Shown here one piece after another: positions 26,656-38,100 of a stretch of 64,000 nucleotides of DNA (the stretch's first letter is position 1; each line of letters starts with the position of its first letter). Source of the stretch: Strigops habroptila. Taxonomy: Eukaryota > Chordata > Aves > Psittaciformes > Psittacidae. A program made the translations under genes and the position numbers. Under the pieces are notes generated by a model that made no database searches, was not told the DNA's origin, and saw only the letters and a program-made list of their open reading frames with translations. The stretch is taken from positions 61,559,225 through 61,623,224 of the forward strand of contig NC_044282.2 in the NCBI RefSeq assembly GCF_004027225.2, read 5' to 3'.

Positions 26656-26820
26656 CTCAGCGCGGGGTCCCGCCGCTCCGGCCCCGCTCCTCCGCCTCAG
26701 GTGGCGGCGGCAGCGACCGCGCCTCCCCGCGCCCGACCCCGCCGCAGCGCCTGCCCCGCCCCGCGCCGCCGCCACGCCCCCCCCACGCCGCCACGCCACG
26801 CCCCTCTCCCTGTCGAAACA
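26656..26820 (-). other. FZD3: candidate FZD3 non-coding exon 1
   Basis: On the minus strand the CpG island contains CTGAG followed by GTAACG, a strong 5' splice site, placing the exon end at 26656. No coding sequence is seen in it. The transcription start is not visible, so 26820 is only an approximate limit set by the CCAAT box at 26827-26831. This exon would splice to the acceptor at 21436, giving an intron of about 5.2 kb. Confidence 0.55.
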
Positions 26821-26826
26821 AATGAG

Positions 26827-26831
26827 CCAAT
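26827..26831 (+). promoter_or_regulatory. CCAAT box (NF-Y type)
   Basis: GAGCCAATCAGAA matches the NF-Y consensus CCAATCA. It sits between the two candidate first exons in the CpG island. Confidence 0.7.
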
Positions 26832-26903
26832 CAGAACGCTCAGAGCTGGTTGCTAGGTAGAACAGAACCTCCGCTCGTTCTGCTTTCTCTCTGGTGGGAT
26901 CTG

Positions 26904-26908
26904 ATTGG
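26904..26908 (-). promoter_or_regulatory. inverted CCAAT box (NF-Y type)
   Basis: CTGATTGGCT reads AGCCAATCAG on the minus strand, a full NF-Y match. It is 77 bp from the plus-strand CCAAT box and in the opposite orientation. Confidence 0.7.
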
Positions 26909-26945
26909 CTAGCGCGCTCCCGGGGGGAGCGGTTTCTATAGCGAC

Positions 26946-27001
26946 GGGAAGCGGCCTGGCGGGACGAGTAGGCCGCGCCGCCCGCGGGCGGGAGGACGCA
27001 G
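26946..27001 (+). other. FBXO16: candidate FBXO16 non-coding exon 1
   Basis: The exon end is set by GACGCAG followed by GTGAGG, a consensus donor, with the intron starting at 27002. The 5' end is unknown and 26946 is a nominal limit downstream of the CCAAT boxes. There is no ATG between 26825 and 27001, consistent with translation starting in the next exon. Confidence 0.5.
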
Positions 27002-27300
27002 GTGAGGGGCGGTCCAGCCCGGCCGCGGTGGGGACCCGGGTCTGAGGGGACAGGGCGGTGGACGGATCCCCTGGGAGAGAGTGGGGCACACGAGGTGTGT
27101 GCGGAGGGGCTGCGGCTGCAGTGGGGCCCGAGGGGACAGGTGCTGCGGGACATTAAGGGGGATAAATGCTGTGTGGCGTGAGGAGCCCACAAGTACCATG
27201 AGGCAGAGAGGAACAGAGACGGGAGGACAAACTCCATAGGGTATGTGGAGGGGATATCAGATTCCATAGGATGCAGGCAGGGAGTCTGGTGGGAAGATTG

Positions 27301-28012
27301 AGAGACTGGATTCAGAGCAGCCCTGAGGAGAAGGACTTGGGGGTGTTGGTCAGTGAGAAGCTCAACATGACCCAGCTTCAGTGTGCGCTTGAGCCCAGAA
27401 ACCAACCGTGTCCTGGGCTGCATCTGCAGCAGCGTGACCAGCAGGTCGAGGGAGGGGATTCTCCCCCTCTGCTCTGCTCTGGTGAGACCCCCCCTGCAGT
27501 CGTGCATCCAGCTCTGGGCCCCCAGCATAAGAAGGATGTGGAGCTGTTGGAGTGAGTCCAGAGGCAGCCGCGAAGATGCTCCGAGGGCTGGAGTACCTCT
27601 GCTGTGGAGACAGGCTGAGAGAGCTGGGCTTGTTCAGCCTGGAGAAGAGAAGGCTCTGGGGAGACCTTAGAGCAGCTTCCAGTGACTATAGGGGCCGACA
27701 AGCAAGCTGGAGAGGGGCTTTTGACAAGGCCCTGTAGGGACAGGACAAGGGGCTTTAAACTGCCAGAGGGGAGATTGAGATGAGATCTTAGGAAGAAGTT
27801 GTTCCCTGTGAGGGTGGTGAGGCCCTGGCACAGGTTGCCCAGAGAAGCTGTGGCTGCCCCATCCCTGGCAGTGTTCAAGGCCAGGTTGGACGGGGCTTGG
27901 AGCAACCTGCTCTAGTGGAAGGTGTCCCTGCCCGTGGCAGGGGGTTGGAACTGGATGGTCTGAAATTGTCTTTGGGTCAACTCAAACCATCCAGTAATTC
28001 TGTGATTCTACG
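27301..28012 (+). mobile_element. CR1 LINE, about 710 bp of the 3' region
   Basis: The sequence runs from GCAGCCCTGAGGAGAAGGAC through CTGTGGAGACAGGCTGAGAG to the tail CAGTAATTCTGTGATTCTA. It is close in sequence to the copy at 61.7-62.5 kb. It begins 300 bp inside FBXO16 intron 1. Confidence 0.94.
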
Positions 28013-29662
28013 AAGATGGAAGACCCCAATGTGCACCAAGCATGGCCCATGTTGTGAGGAAGGAGGGCTCTGATGCACCCAGTGGAGAAGGTATAAACAC
28101 TGCAGTGTGGGACACTGAGATCCTTGAAGCCACCTGGGCAAACATCTGTGTCAAGGTCACAGAGCCTTCCATGGGACTGGAGACAACCATGAGAAGATTG
28201 ATGGGGTCGTGCGGAACACCGGCAGTATCATGCAGCCAGAGAGGACATGTTAAAGGAGGACAGGGCATTACTATGCAAAGTGCAGGTGACAAATGTGGAA
28301 GGCTGGATGACACTGGTGCTTTGCAACTTGTGGGTTACAGGCTAGCTAGAGGGAAAGGAGGAGCACAGTATTTGCCTCCTGTTGTAAATCGCTGCAAATA
28401 TGCACTTTCCCTCCTGCCCTTCTCCCAGTGCCATTTTCATAGGTGTCCTTCTACAGATGAGGATCTGTTTCACATTATCTTTTCCACCCAGAGCTATCCA
28501 CTTGAGTTTTTCCATTTTGAATGCCCTATAGTTTGGCCTCCACTTCAGTTTGCATTTCTGTTACTGCTGTTTAAAGCATTTCTTCCATATCATCAATCAT
28601 CACACCGTTTATTGCTGATATAATAATTTACAATGAAAACTCCTTTCCTGTCTGATCTTGAGATTGATTAAGTTAAATTCTATTCATTCACAACTGAACT
28701 CCTTGACTGTGCCACAGTTGTCACATGGATTAATGGGATTAGGCTCTTTCTCTGCAAAATATATCCTGAAACCTCTGAGTGCACCAGGCTCTTTTGAACC
28801 ACAAAGGCTTACTGCCATAGAGATGTGGTCAAAAACATTAATAAAGCAGTTTTGCTTCTGAAGGACTTGTTTTGAGTATGGTTTGCACCAGTCTCTGGAA
28901 TGCCATTCCAGAGGGCTAAGCAGAGATTAACCCAGCTAAAGGAAATTATTCCAATGCCTTTAGTTAATATGATATGATCATTGTGTATTGTTAATCTTTC
29001 TTAAATGCAATCACATTTTTTTAAACCAAGGGCTTGACCCAACTTGTACTAAAATCAGTGAAAGTATTTCCATTGGCTTCAGCAGGATTTCAATCTTGAA
29101 AATGTCTTGCTGTTAGACAATGCCGTTCATGTTTCCTGCCCTGTGAAATTATGTGTCTTCTTCATACATCTCAAAAAGCACAAATCTCTTGGATCCCCAC
29201 TCAGTATACCCTTTCCTTCGAACTGTGAACAATCCTAGGTACTCCCTGGCTATAGTAACCTGGGCAGTTTTGCTCTTTTTTAACAGTTAAGCTCTGCCAG
29301 GCTCACCTGCTCTCTGCAAACTGTGTAAGATAACTGCTTTGAAACAACTGGAGGTTTTTGACCAACTTAGTGTGAAGTTACTCAAACACAACCAGCTTGA
29401 AAATACTGTATATACTCACAAAACTTGGTTCCCCAAAATCTCTCTTACGCTGCTATTTCCTATGCCTATCATCTGTCCCTCCACTGCCTTTTTATTTTTC
29501 CTAGAAAAAGGATAATAGATATTTTTCTTAGCATCATGTGCCAATAGCTTTTCATCTTTGGTTAGTGAACCAACATTTTCCTTCTATATATTTAAACTTC
29601 AATTTCTTGTAAATCTCATTTCACGTCTCTTGCTGGTTGAGTGTTTTCAGATCACCTGAGCT

Positions 29663-29789
29663 TAGAATCACAGAATGTTTTGGGTTGGAAAGAATCTGAA
29701 AGGTCATTTAGTTCCGACTCTTCTGCCATGGGCAGGGACACCTTCCACTAGACCAGATTGCTCCAAGCCCCGTCCAACCTGGTCCTGAC
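29663..29789 (-). mobile_element. CR1 LINE 3' fragment
   Basis: The reversed tail TAGAATCACAGAATG is followed by TTTTGGGTTGGAAAGAATCT and ends after CCCCGTCCAACCTGGTCCTG. Confidence 0.92.
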
Positions 29790-31989
29790 TTCACCAAAGA
29801 ATTCATCCTGTAAACACAGGCCTCTGAGGTTGGACTTGGGGTTGCCTCTCTCCCCTCGTTGCGATTTTGAGTGTAGCTGAGGAGATGAGGAGCAGAGAGG
29901 ACACTGGTTGTGTGGCTGTGCTGGCAAAGGGGTAGCAAGGGAGGGATGCGAGGCCGGCCCATCATTTATGAAGTTAAAATGTTTGGCTATGCTCACCTTT
30001 TCGCCTGGTGGTACCTGCCTTTGAAGTGCTATTTACACATCATACTCGAACATCAAGTGCAATTTGGGCCGTTCTATGGCATGTACAGCTGCGAATATGA
30101 CTTCTGCCAGATGTGTTCTGAGCCACGTTTTTGGCACAGAGGGCACATAAGACGGTCCAGGGACACAACTGTCTCTTCGGAATTCACGGAGGTGCTTTGG
30201 GAACGCAGCTGCTTCAACACCAAGAAAGCGCACCTGTGTAGGGAAACTGGAACATGAATCCAGTGTTGGGAGTGTGCTGCAGTGACAACTGATGTTTTTG
30301 TGACTAATGTAGAAGGTTGTCCCTGAAAAACAGGACATGGTTGCCTGAACCTGTTTTTTTGGCAGTGGAGCTGTTTCTCTAGCTTGTAATATTGTATTTC
30401 TGTGCACCGAAAAGGGCAGGGTCCTTGCAGAAAAACAAAACAAAACCAAATAAGTGTTCCCATCATAATGTGTATCCCAAAACCACCTACGCAGTTGCAC
30501 AAGAAGCCTTTAACATTGGCCAACTACAGAATGTAAGGCCTTAAAATCTTAGTAAGTGTTTTAGCTTTCAGTGGCTTCTGCGGGAAGTCAAAATTGTAGA
30601 GTGCAGACAATAAGTTATTTAAGGATCTCTATTAAAAGAAAAGAAAAGAGAAAGAACTCGGACTCTTGTAATGAACTTATTTCCTAACCATGGACAACAC
30701 TATGGCACCAGGGGCAGAGAGAAAGATATAACACATTTTTCATTTTTATTTATTTATATTTCTTTGATTCCATAATAACGTAGATAAGAAAGACAGAAAA
30801 AACTAACAAAAAAGGCGATGTACCCAGGCAGATCCTGCAGTGGGTTTTGAAGATTAATCTTCCATTGATATAGACAGGAATTTTGTCTGGGTAAGAAATG
30901 GGGGACTGGGCTTTCATGAAGATGTGTCTTGTGAGCCTCAGAGCTAGAAAGGTTATTTTGCTTGGTGGGTTTTTAGGTACTTGGGGCAACACAATATTGG
31001 AGTTACTGAGTGGATTTGCCTTTTCTTTTTTTCCCCAAGTCCCATTATTCACCTTGCCACCATGAAGCTTTAAAGTGATCTGAAGTGTTTACATAAGGAA
31101 TGCCTAATAAGCGCATGCAGGGAACTGAGATAGTTTTTAATGAGGTAAAGAAATGACTTGGTTTTCAGGCTGCTGCAGTTTAAGCCTCCTGTCTGGAAAT
31201 GGGATGCCTGAGGTGAGCAATGACATAATCCTGCTGAATTGCTGCAGCATAGAAGATTTAGGAAAAAAAAGCTTTTCCTATGTTTGGACAAGAATTTATG
31301 AAGACAATACTATGTCTGAACAAAGTCCACTTACTTGGTGTCACAAAAGGGAAGGGAAAATTTAGTTAAATGTCTGATTTACTCCACGTAGACATTTTTG
31401 TTTAAAAGAGCAGCAGTCAGTTCAAAGCTTCAAAACCAATCATCTGCTGAACACAGGACCCTGAGAGATTTTAGTTCATTCTGAACCATTCTGGATTTCA
31501 TTCTTTCTGTTAAGTGTAACAGAAACAAATTGGCCCTTTGAGACTTGGCATTATATGCCCATCAAAATCAGTAAAAACATAGCTAGTGTCATTTAAGTAG
31601 ATGCACAAGTTATCTCCGATTTTCAGTGCCAACAACTGGAAAGAGAAATTTCACGTACTTTCTAGCTTGCTGCAAATACTCTGTTGTGATCACTCATGCA
31701 GCAAAAATCAAAGGCTTAATCAATAACAGTTGTGATGGGTAAGACCTGCTTCATTATTAATTATATGACATTAGCACACAGAGGTTCCATCGGGAAATCT
31801 GGCCTTTACTGCCATGGTTATTGTGCGTACATGAAATAAAAGGCCTCACCCTAACTGACCTTCAAATAATTTTACTTGTATCATTGCTATGCTATGAAAT
31901 CATTGGATTTCTTCTTCAAATTATTTGCTTTTCACTAACATACTGTACTGGAGTAGCACAGATATAATGTTGGTCTTTGTTCTGTTCAG

Positions 31990-32118
31990 TTGATATCAGT
32001 GGACCCACAATCTCCTGTATCTATGGCATTTGCACCTCCTAGAAACATGGATGGCCCCAAGCTGCAGACCAAGATGAGCACATGGACTCCACTGAATTCT
32101 CAACTCATGAATGACAAG
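31990..32118 (+). CDS. FBXO16: FBXO16 exon 2 (start codon exon)
   Basis: The acceptor is TTTGTTCTGTTCAG ending at 31989, with an alternative AG at 31999. The start codon is 32023-32025, and 32 codons end with AAG at 32118. The frame is open upstream to the acceptor, but no in-frame ATG lies there. The exon is followed by GCAAGT instead of GT. Confidence 0.88.
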
Positions 32119-35100
32119 GCAAGTTTTCTGCAAATGGGTGAAATTCATAGAATCCCAGAATTGCTGAGGTTGGAAGGGACTTCTGGAGGTCATCTAGTCC
32201 AACCCCTCATGGCAAAGTCACATAGAGCATTTGCTCAGGATCTTGTCCAATCAGTTTGGAATGTGCTCAAATCCCAAGACAAATTCTCAAGTTCACTTCA
32301 CAAATTCCCAAGTCCTAGAAAAAATTAACTTATGGTTCTGCCTGTGTAGGTCATGAGTACTGTAATAAGAACTTTACTATTACAAGTATGTATATATCAA
32401 ACACACATACAGTCTTTATTATGTATACATATACATAAAAACTATTATTATGTAAAAGTGGGAAGTTCCAATGTACATTGTTTAAAATATACAAGTATTT
32501 AGTCCAAGTATTGTTATTTTGCCAAATCAGTTGTTTTCAAACAAAAAATTTGTATTAATTTCTTGGTGAAAGTTACCAAATCATGCTTTTTCTGCACCAC
32601 GAGGCTTCAGTTTAAGACCAGAGCAAACCAAGTGTCAGAGTAAGTTTCTGAGTGGCCAGTGAGCTCCATCTCAGCTCGTAGGAGAAGCCTCAGTACCCAT
32701 GCCCTGGCTTCCCTGCTAACCCTTGCAGTGACGAGCCTCGCTTGGTATTTTGGAAACTGAAGTGATGCACTCAATTTATAAATAACAAGATGCGTTTCCT
32801 AACCTCCCACTCTTTATACTATATATGTTCATGTATCACCAGGAGCATATTCCTCCCTTGGAATTCAGTTTAAATTTCTTTTGATGATTCATAGCATTTA
32901 ATCCAGAGAAGGCCTTTACATCAGGTAGTCTGGCTTCCTGGATTTCTTGGGCCCTCTTGTTTCACACAGTTCTCCCAGTCTTGAGTTCAGAAACCAGAAT
33001 TGGCTAAAATATACCTTCCTCGAAGGTATCCAGACTTCTTTTGGGGTTAAGAACCTTCATTCCTTATAAAATGAAAATTTCATCACTTTCCTAATAATTT
33101 TCTCATGATTAATCCCCTATACCATGAAAAGATGAAACCTGGTTCCTGTCTGAATACCTGTAGCATGAGCGTCTGTCATTTAAATCTTCCCCTGATAGCT
33201 TATTAAATTCTCCTGTAACCAGTATTTTTCCCTTGTGGAAGGACTTTTACCCTGCTTCAAGCCAACACTTGAACTTTTTTTGATAAACTAAACAGATTGA
33301 GCTCTTTGATGTCTTTTCAATCTGGCATATTCTGCAGCCTTTGAATCATGTTAATGTCTGTCTCCTACACCCTTTAAAACATATTTTTACAGACACACAT
33401 CAGTGTATGAGCTAACACAGTATGTTAGATCTAACTAGTATTGATCTAACTAGAAATAAAGTATGACCTAATTAGAAATAAGTACAGGGGTAAAATCACC
33501 CCTTCCCATCTTCTTAATCCTCTGCTCCTTAAGCAGTCTGATGTTGCATCGGGCTGCAGCAAAACTTTTAGAAGCTCATATTGAATTGTTGTATACTCCA
33601 ATGCTTAATGATGTTCCAGGTAGGAAAGAACATACCATAAGATCAGTGATTAAATTAATGATAACAAATGTTTGCTTGTTTCTGATCCAGGTTTTAAAGC
33701 ATTGACCTGCCTGAAACTTCTTTTTATATATCACTGTACTGCTCTGCACCGTTAGCAGTAAAAAGAAGTACTTGCAACAAAATTATTGCTGACAGCTGAA
33801 ATGAGGAGATAATCCAACTGATGTATAGATATAGGGAGCTAATGAGTGAGAAGGTGCCATTTTCATACAACCATATCTCTGTTTATTTCTGCATTCTTGA
33901 ATTAATGGAAAGCATGAAGAGAGAAAAGAGTTTATAGATAGAAGGTATGAGAAAACCAGTGAGAAGATGAAAGCACAGAGAAAAGAGATGTGTGAGAAAT
34001 GCACTTGTTAGTAGAATAGGCAATGAGGGGCAGGAGTGGTGGGAATTCATTCAGCTGCTGCCTCCATCTATGGTTTTCTGCCATTACAGCAGTTCTAAGA
34101 ATGGTTTGGGTTGGAAGGGGCCTTAAAGCTCATCCAGCTCCAACCCCCTGCCACGGGCAGGGATACCTTCCACTAGAGCAGGTTGACTTCAAGCCCCGTC
34201 CAACCTGGCCTTGAACACTGCCAGGGATGGGGCAGCCACAGCTTCTCTGGGCAACCTGTGCCAGCACCTCACCACCCTCCCAGGGAAGAATCTTCTCATA
34301 ATACCTAATCTAAATCTCCCCTCTTTCAGTTTAAAGCCATTACCCAGAACAGAAAAGACTATGCAGGGTGTTACTACTGGGAGATGGGCAGTCGTGATTG
34401 CTTTAAAGCAAGGAGCATCATCAGGGCCAGACCAAAGCCAAGAAACCAGAATTAGGAAAACTCAAATTATGCAGCATTCGTAGTCAGAAAACCAGAGGTG
34501 GACTCTTAGATATGCCAAAGTTGTGCTACAGTTAAGAATGATGTAAAGGTAGGAAATAGGGCAGCCTGCTCACCCTCAGCAAAATCAGACAGATTTCATC
34601 ATCAGCCCTGCTGAGTGCAGGGCTGTGCTGCTGTTAAGAAAGGGCTGAAAGTCAGAAGATGATTTGCCTTCTGCTGGGCAGTAATTCAGGTGTGGGGTAG
34701 AAGAACCCCCAGTGGCATTTGCAGCAAAAGGTGGAAGGATTTACCAGGCAGCCTTGAATTTGAGCTTATTTAAAACCACCTGAAGACATGGATATGAGAT
34801 GGCAGATCTTAGGAGCAACCTAGGCCTCAGGCTGTGTCCAAGGCCAGCCAGCTGTACACTGTAGGTATAACTCCAAGGCCTTGGAGGAGAGGACAGTAAA
34901 CATGGGCTTGATCAAGGCAGAGTTGATTACACCAATTTTGGGCCATTCTGTTGCTAATTATTGCTTCCAAGTGCCTGGAGTAGGCAGAACTTTCTGACTG
35001 GGTTGGCTCAGATGTATCTCCAAGAATGCTGAAAGCAAATATGTGTCTTTCTTTGACCAAAGACCATTAACATTGCTTTCAGTTATATAAATAGCTCCCT

Positions 35101-38100
35101 GCTTCACTTGAATTATCCAACCCCAAACTTAGATCTTTGACTATTCATCACTTGCTTGTGGCAAATCCTTTTCCAAGTTCTGCTTGTTAAGTTGGGTTTT
35201 TTCACTCTGCCAAGTGTCCCACATGCAAATAAAGCAAGTAATAACTGTCAACATACAAATAAAAGAAATGACATTTTCCATCCCTCACAAGAGACACTCC
35301 TGCTGAGAGAGACAGAGCTAACACTGTCAACTGTTGCACCAGACATCCACACTGATAATATCTTTCTCTGCAGGAACCTTCTTTGCTGGCTGTCATATCA
35401 ATAACATGTTTGGAGTTTATAATGATGACGCATATTTTACTAGTTGTGGTTAATAGCTGGTTTTGTGTGCAGTTATAAGCTCTTTGATCTGTTTCTGGAA
35501 AAATCATGTACAGCATTTCTTCACTTCCCAGGTCACAATCCTGAGTACAGAAGGCAGTTTTGTGGTAGTGGGAAGCCATGTGCTAGTGCTTTCAGGTCTA
35601 GCTCCCTATGGATAAAAGTCAACATCATAAATCCTCCACTGTATTTTGATACTGATCATCTTCCATGTTATTTGTCACTATAAAATGGCCAGGGAATAAA
35701 GACTGGTCTTACTATGTTACTCCTAAGGGTCTTGCTGCATTAAGATTGAAGCCATCGCTAGGGCTGTGTGATAGCTACCAGTGTTGTATCCCTTCTAGGA
35801 GATTTCAGGCACTCAGTGTCTCCAACTCAGGAGAACTGATATTTCTAAAATAAAGAGGTGGGAAGCCCAGCTTCTGGTCTCACCAAAGCACATGAGACAT
35901 CACGCATCACTGTATGCCCAAGAGAGCAGGGCGCTATGTTGGTACATCATGTGGGCAGCAGCTGCAAAGCAGGGAGCTGAGAGGCAGCACATTGCAGCCA
36001 ATCTGCAGAGCTGTTCTTCACAGTCTTGCACAAAGAGCTCTTGAACTTTAGAGAGTTTCCTTCAGTGAAAGAAACCTTCCACAGGATCCAGGCTGTAGAG
36101 TTGAAGATCAGAAAGAAGTAGATGAGACCTTCCTGGAAGAAGCCTCATGTTCACAGGCCTTGGCCCTCATGGGGAACTTTAACCATGGTATCTGCAGGAA
36201 GGACAACACAGTGGGTGCATGCAATCTGGAAGGTTTCTGGAGTGCATTGATGAAAACTTCCTGACACAGGTCATCAAGGAACCAACAAGGGAAGATGCTC
36301 TGCTGGACCTCATACTTACAAAGAAGGAAGGACTGGTTTGGGATGGGAAGGTCAGGGACAATTTTGGCGGCAGTGACGAGAAGATGATGGAGATCAGAAT
36401 ACCTAGAGGAAAAAGCAAGGCTATTAGCAGGATCACAATCCCACACTTCAGGATAGCATACTTTGACCTCTTCAGGGATCTATGTGGAAAAATCACATGG
36501 AATGTGGTCCTAGAGAGAAGAGAGCTTCAGGAAAAAGGGTTGATTTTCAGACTTTACTGAGGCTTTCAGTACTGTCTACCATAACATCCTCACAGACAAG
36601 CGGATGAAGTACAAATGAAAAGTGAGGTGGATTGAAAACTGACTTACTGGCCTCAAAGGATTATGATCAGCACCACAAGTCCAGCTGGAGTCCAGTCACG
36701 AGTTGAGTATGCCAGGGATTGACACTGGGGCCAGGATCATTTAATATCTTCATTAACTACTTGGATGATGGGGCAGAGTGCACCCTCAGCAAGTAATTGT
36801 AGATGATACAGAATTGGGAAGAGTAGTTGATAGGCTAATAGAATCATCGATCAGCGCAGGTTGGAAGGGACCTGAAAAGATCATCTGGTCCAACATTTCA
36901 TGGGAAAGGGAGCCTAGATGAGATTATCTAGCTTCCTGACCAGTTGGGTATTGAAAATGCCAGCAATGGAGACTCTACCACATCTCCGAGCAGGTTGTTC
37001 TGGTGATTAAGAAGAACCTTGCCAGGCTGGAGAAATGGGCTGACTGTCTGGAAAGCAGATAGAATGACCTGGAGGTCCTGGTGAACACCAAGTTGACCAT
37101 GAGCCAGCAAAGGCCACCATCATCCTGGGGTACATTAGGAAGAGTGTAGGTGGCAGGTCAAGGGAAGTGATCCTTCCTCTCTACTCAGGACTGGTGAGGA
37201 CAGATCTGGGCTCTCCAGTAGAAGACATGGACTTAATGGAACAAAGCCAATGTTAGGCTGCAAAAATGATTAAGGTTGAGAGATCTGAGGTTGTTCAGCC
37301 TAGAGAAGAGAGGTTCATTGAGGACCTTATCAATGTATATAGATATCTGGCAGGAGGCATAAAGAAGACAGGGCCAGACTCATCTCAGCGACATCCAGTG
37401 AACAGACAAGAGGTGACAGCCACAAATTAAAATATAGGAAATTGCATTTAAACATATAAATAAAAAAATCTTACTGTGAGGGTGATCACGCACTGTAACA
37501 AGGTGCCACTGAAGTTGTGGGGTATCCACCCAAGAAGATATTCAAAACCCATCTGGACGTGGCCTTGAGAAACCTGCTGTAGTCCAAACACCCTAGCAGG
37601 GAGCTTGGACTAAAGGATCTCCACAGGTTTCTTCCAAACTCTTCCATTCAGTGATTCAGTTTATATTTTGTAGATTGGTTTTCAAGATGTACTTTTCGTA
37701 GGACACACTGAAATCCTCTTTAAATATTCAATTTTATTTGTGTGTCTATGTTTTATAGGTATTCGAAGAAAGAAGAGTCCTGCTTGGAAAATGGGTAAAC
37801 TTTTCTCTTTAAATATTATATTTAAATAAATATGTTATACTTAAATATTTCTGAACTGAGGAAGAGATTACTATAATGGAAATGTAAAACCTTTCTATTT
37901 TGAAAAGGGGTTCATTTCCTGATGTGGAAGTGAGCTGTAACTGCTCTACTTTTGAGGAAGGTAAAGGCGTAAATTCGCTCAGTGCCCACATTCTGTAAGC
38001 TCTGAAATAGGGAAATCATATCCTATCTGAAATAGGATAAGAAACGCTGGGAAAAGTCTGTGAAGTCTTCAAAGAAGATACTGGATGTTTAAGTATTGCC

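Larger units (their letters stand above)
26150..27120. promoter_or_regulatory. CpG island, bidirectional FZD3/FBXO16 promoter
   Basis: GC content and CpG density rise sharply here, in contrast to the AT-rich introns on both sides. GC boxes and CCGCCC-type runs cluster at 26690-26810. Two CCAAT boxes face opposite ways: CCAATCA at 26827 on the plus strand and CTGATTGGCT at 26901 (CCAAT on the minus strand). There is no TATA box at a convincing position, as expected for a broad CpG-island promoter. Candidate donors lie on each side, at 26656 (minus) and 27001 (plus). The first recognised coding exon in each direction is FZD3 (minus) and FBXO16 (plus), so the island most likely starts both genes. 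Confidence 0.85.
27002..31989 (+). other. FBXO16: FBXO16 intron 1
   Basis: The intron begins GTGAGG and ends TTCTGTTCAG. It holds a long CR1 (27.30-28.01 kb), a short CR1 fragment (29.66-29.79 kb) and a CpG-retaining patch at 29.95-30.41 kb. A 193-codon open frame at 28042-28623 was noted but not assigned. Confidence 0.6.
32119..37758 (+). other. FBXO16: FBXO16 intron 2 (GC-AG)
   Basis: The intron begins GCAAGT and ends TTTTATAG. It holds CR1 copies at 32.15, 34.10 and 36.10-37.66 kb, the last with a second CR1 nested in it. A TA/CA-rich patch lies near 32.38-32.45 kb. No other coding sequence is recognised. Confidence 0.85.

Noticed and set aside
26111..26860. 249-codon plus-strand frame rich in Pro, Arg and Ala
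   Set aside because: Composition follows the CpG island and tandem array; overlapping frames of similar length exist on both strands.
26605..27528. 307-codon minus-strand frame over the promoter
   Set aside because: It spans the GC-rich CpG island, where stop codons are rare, and then antisense CR1. It also conflicts with the promoter and first-exon layout.
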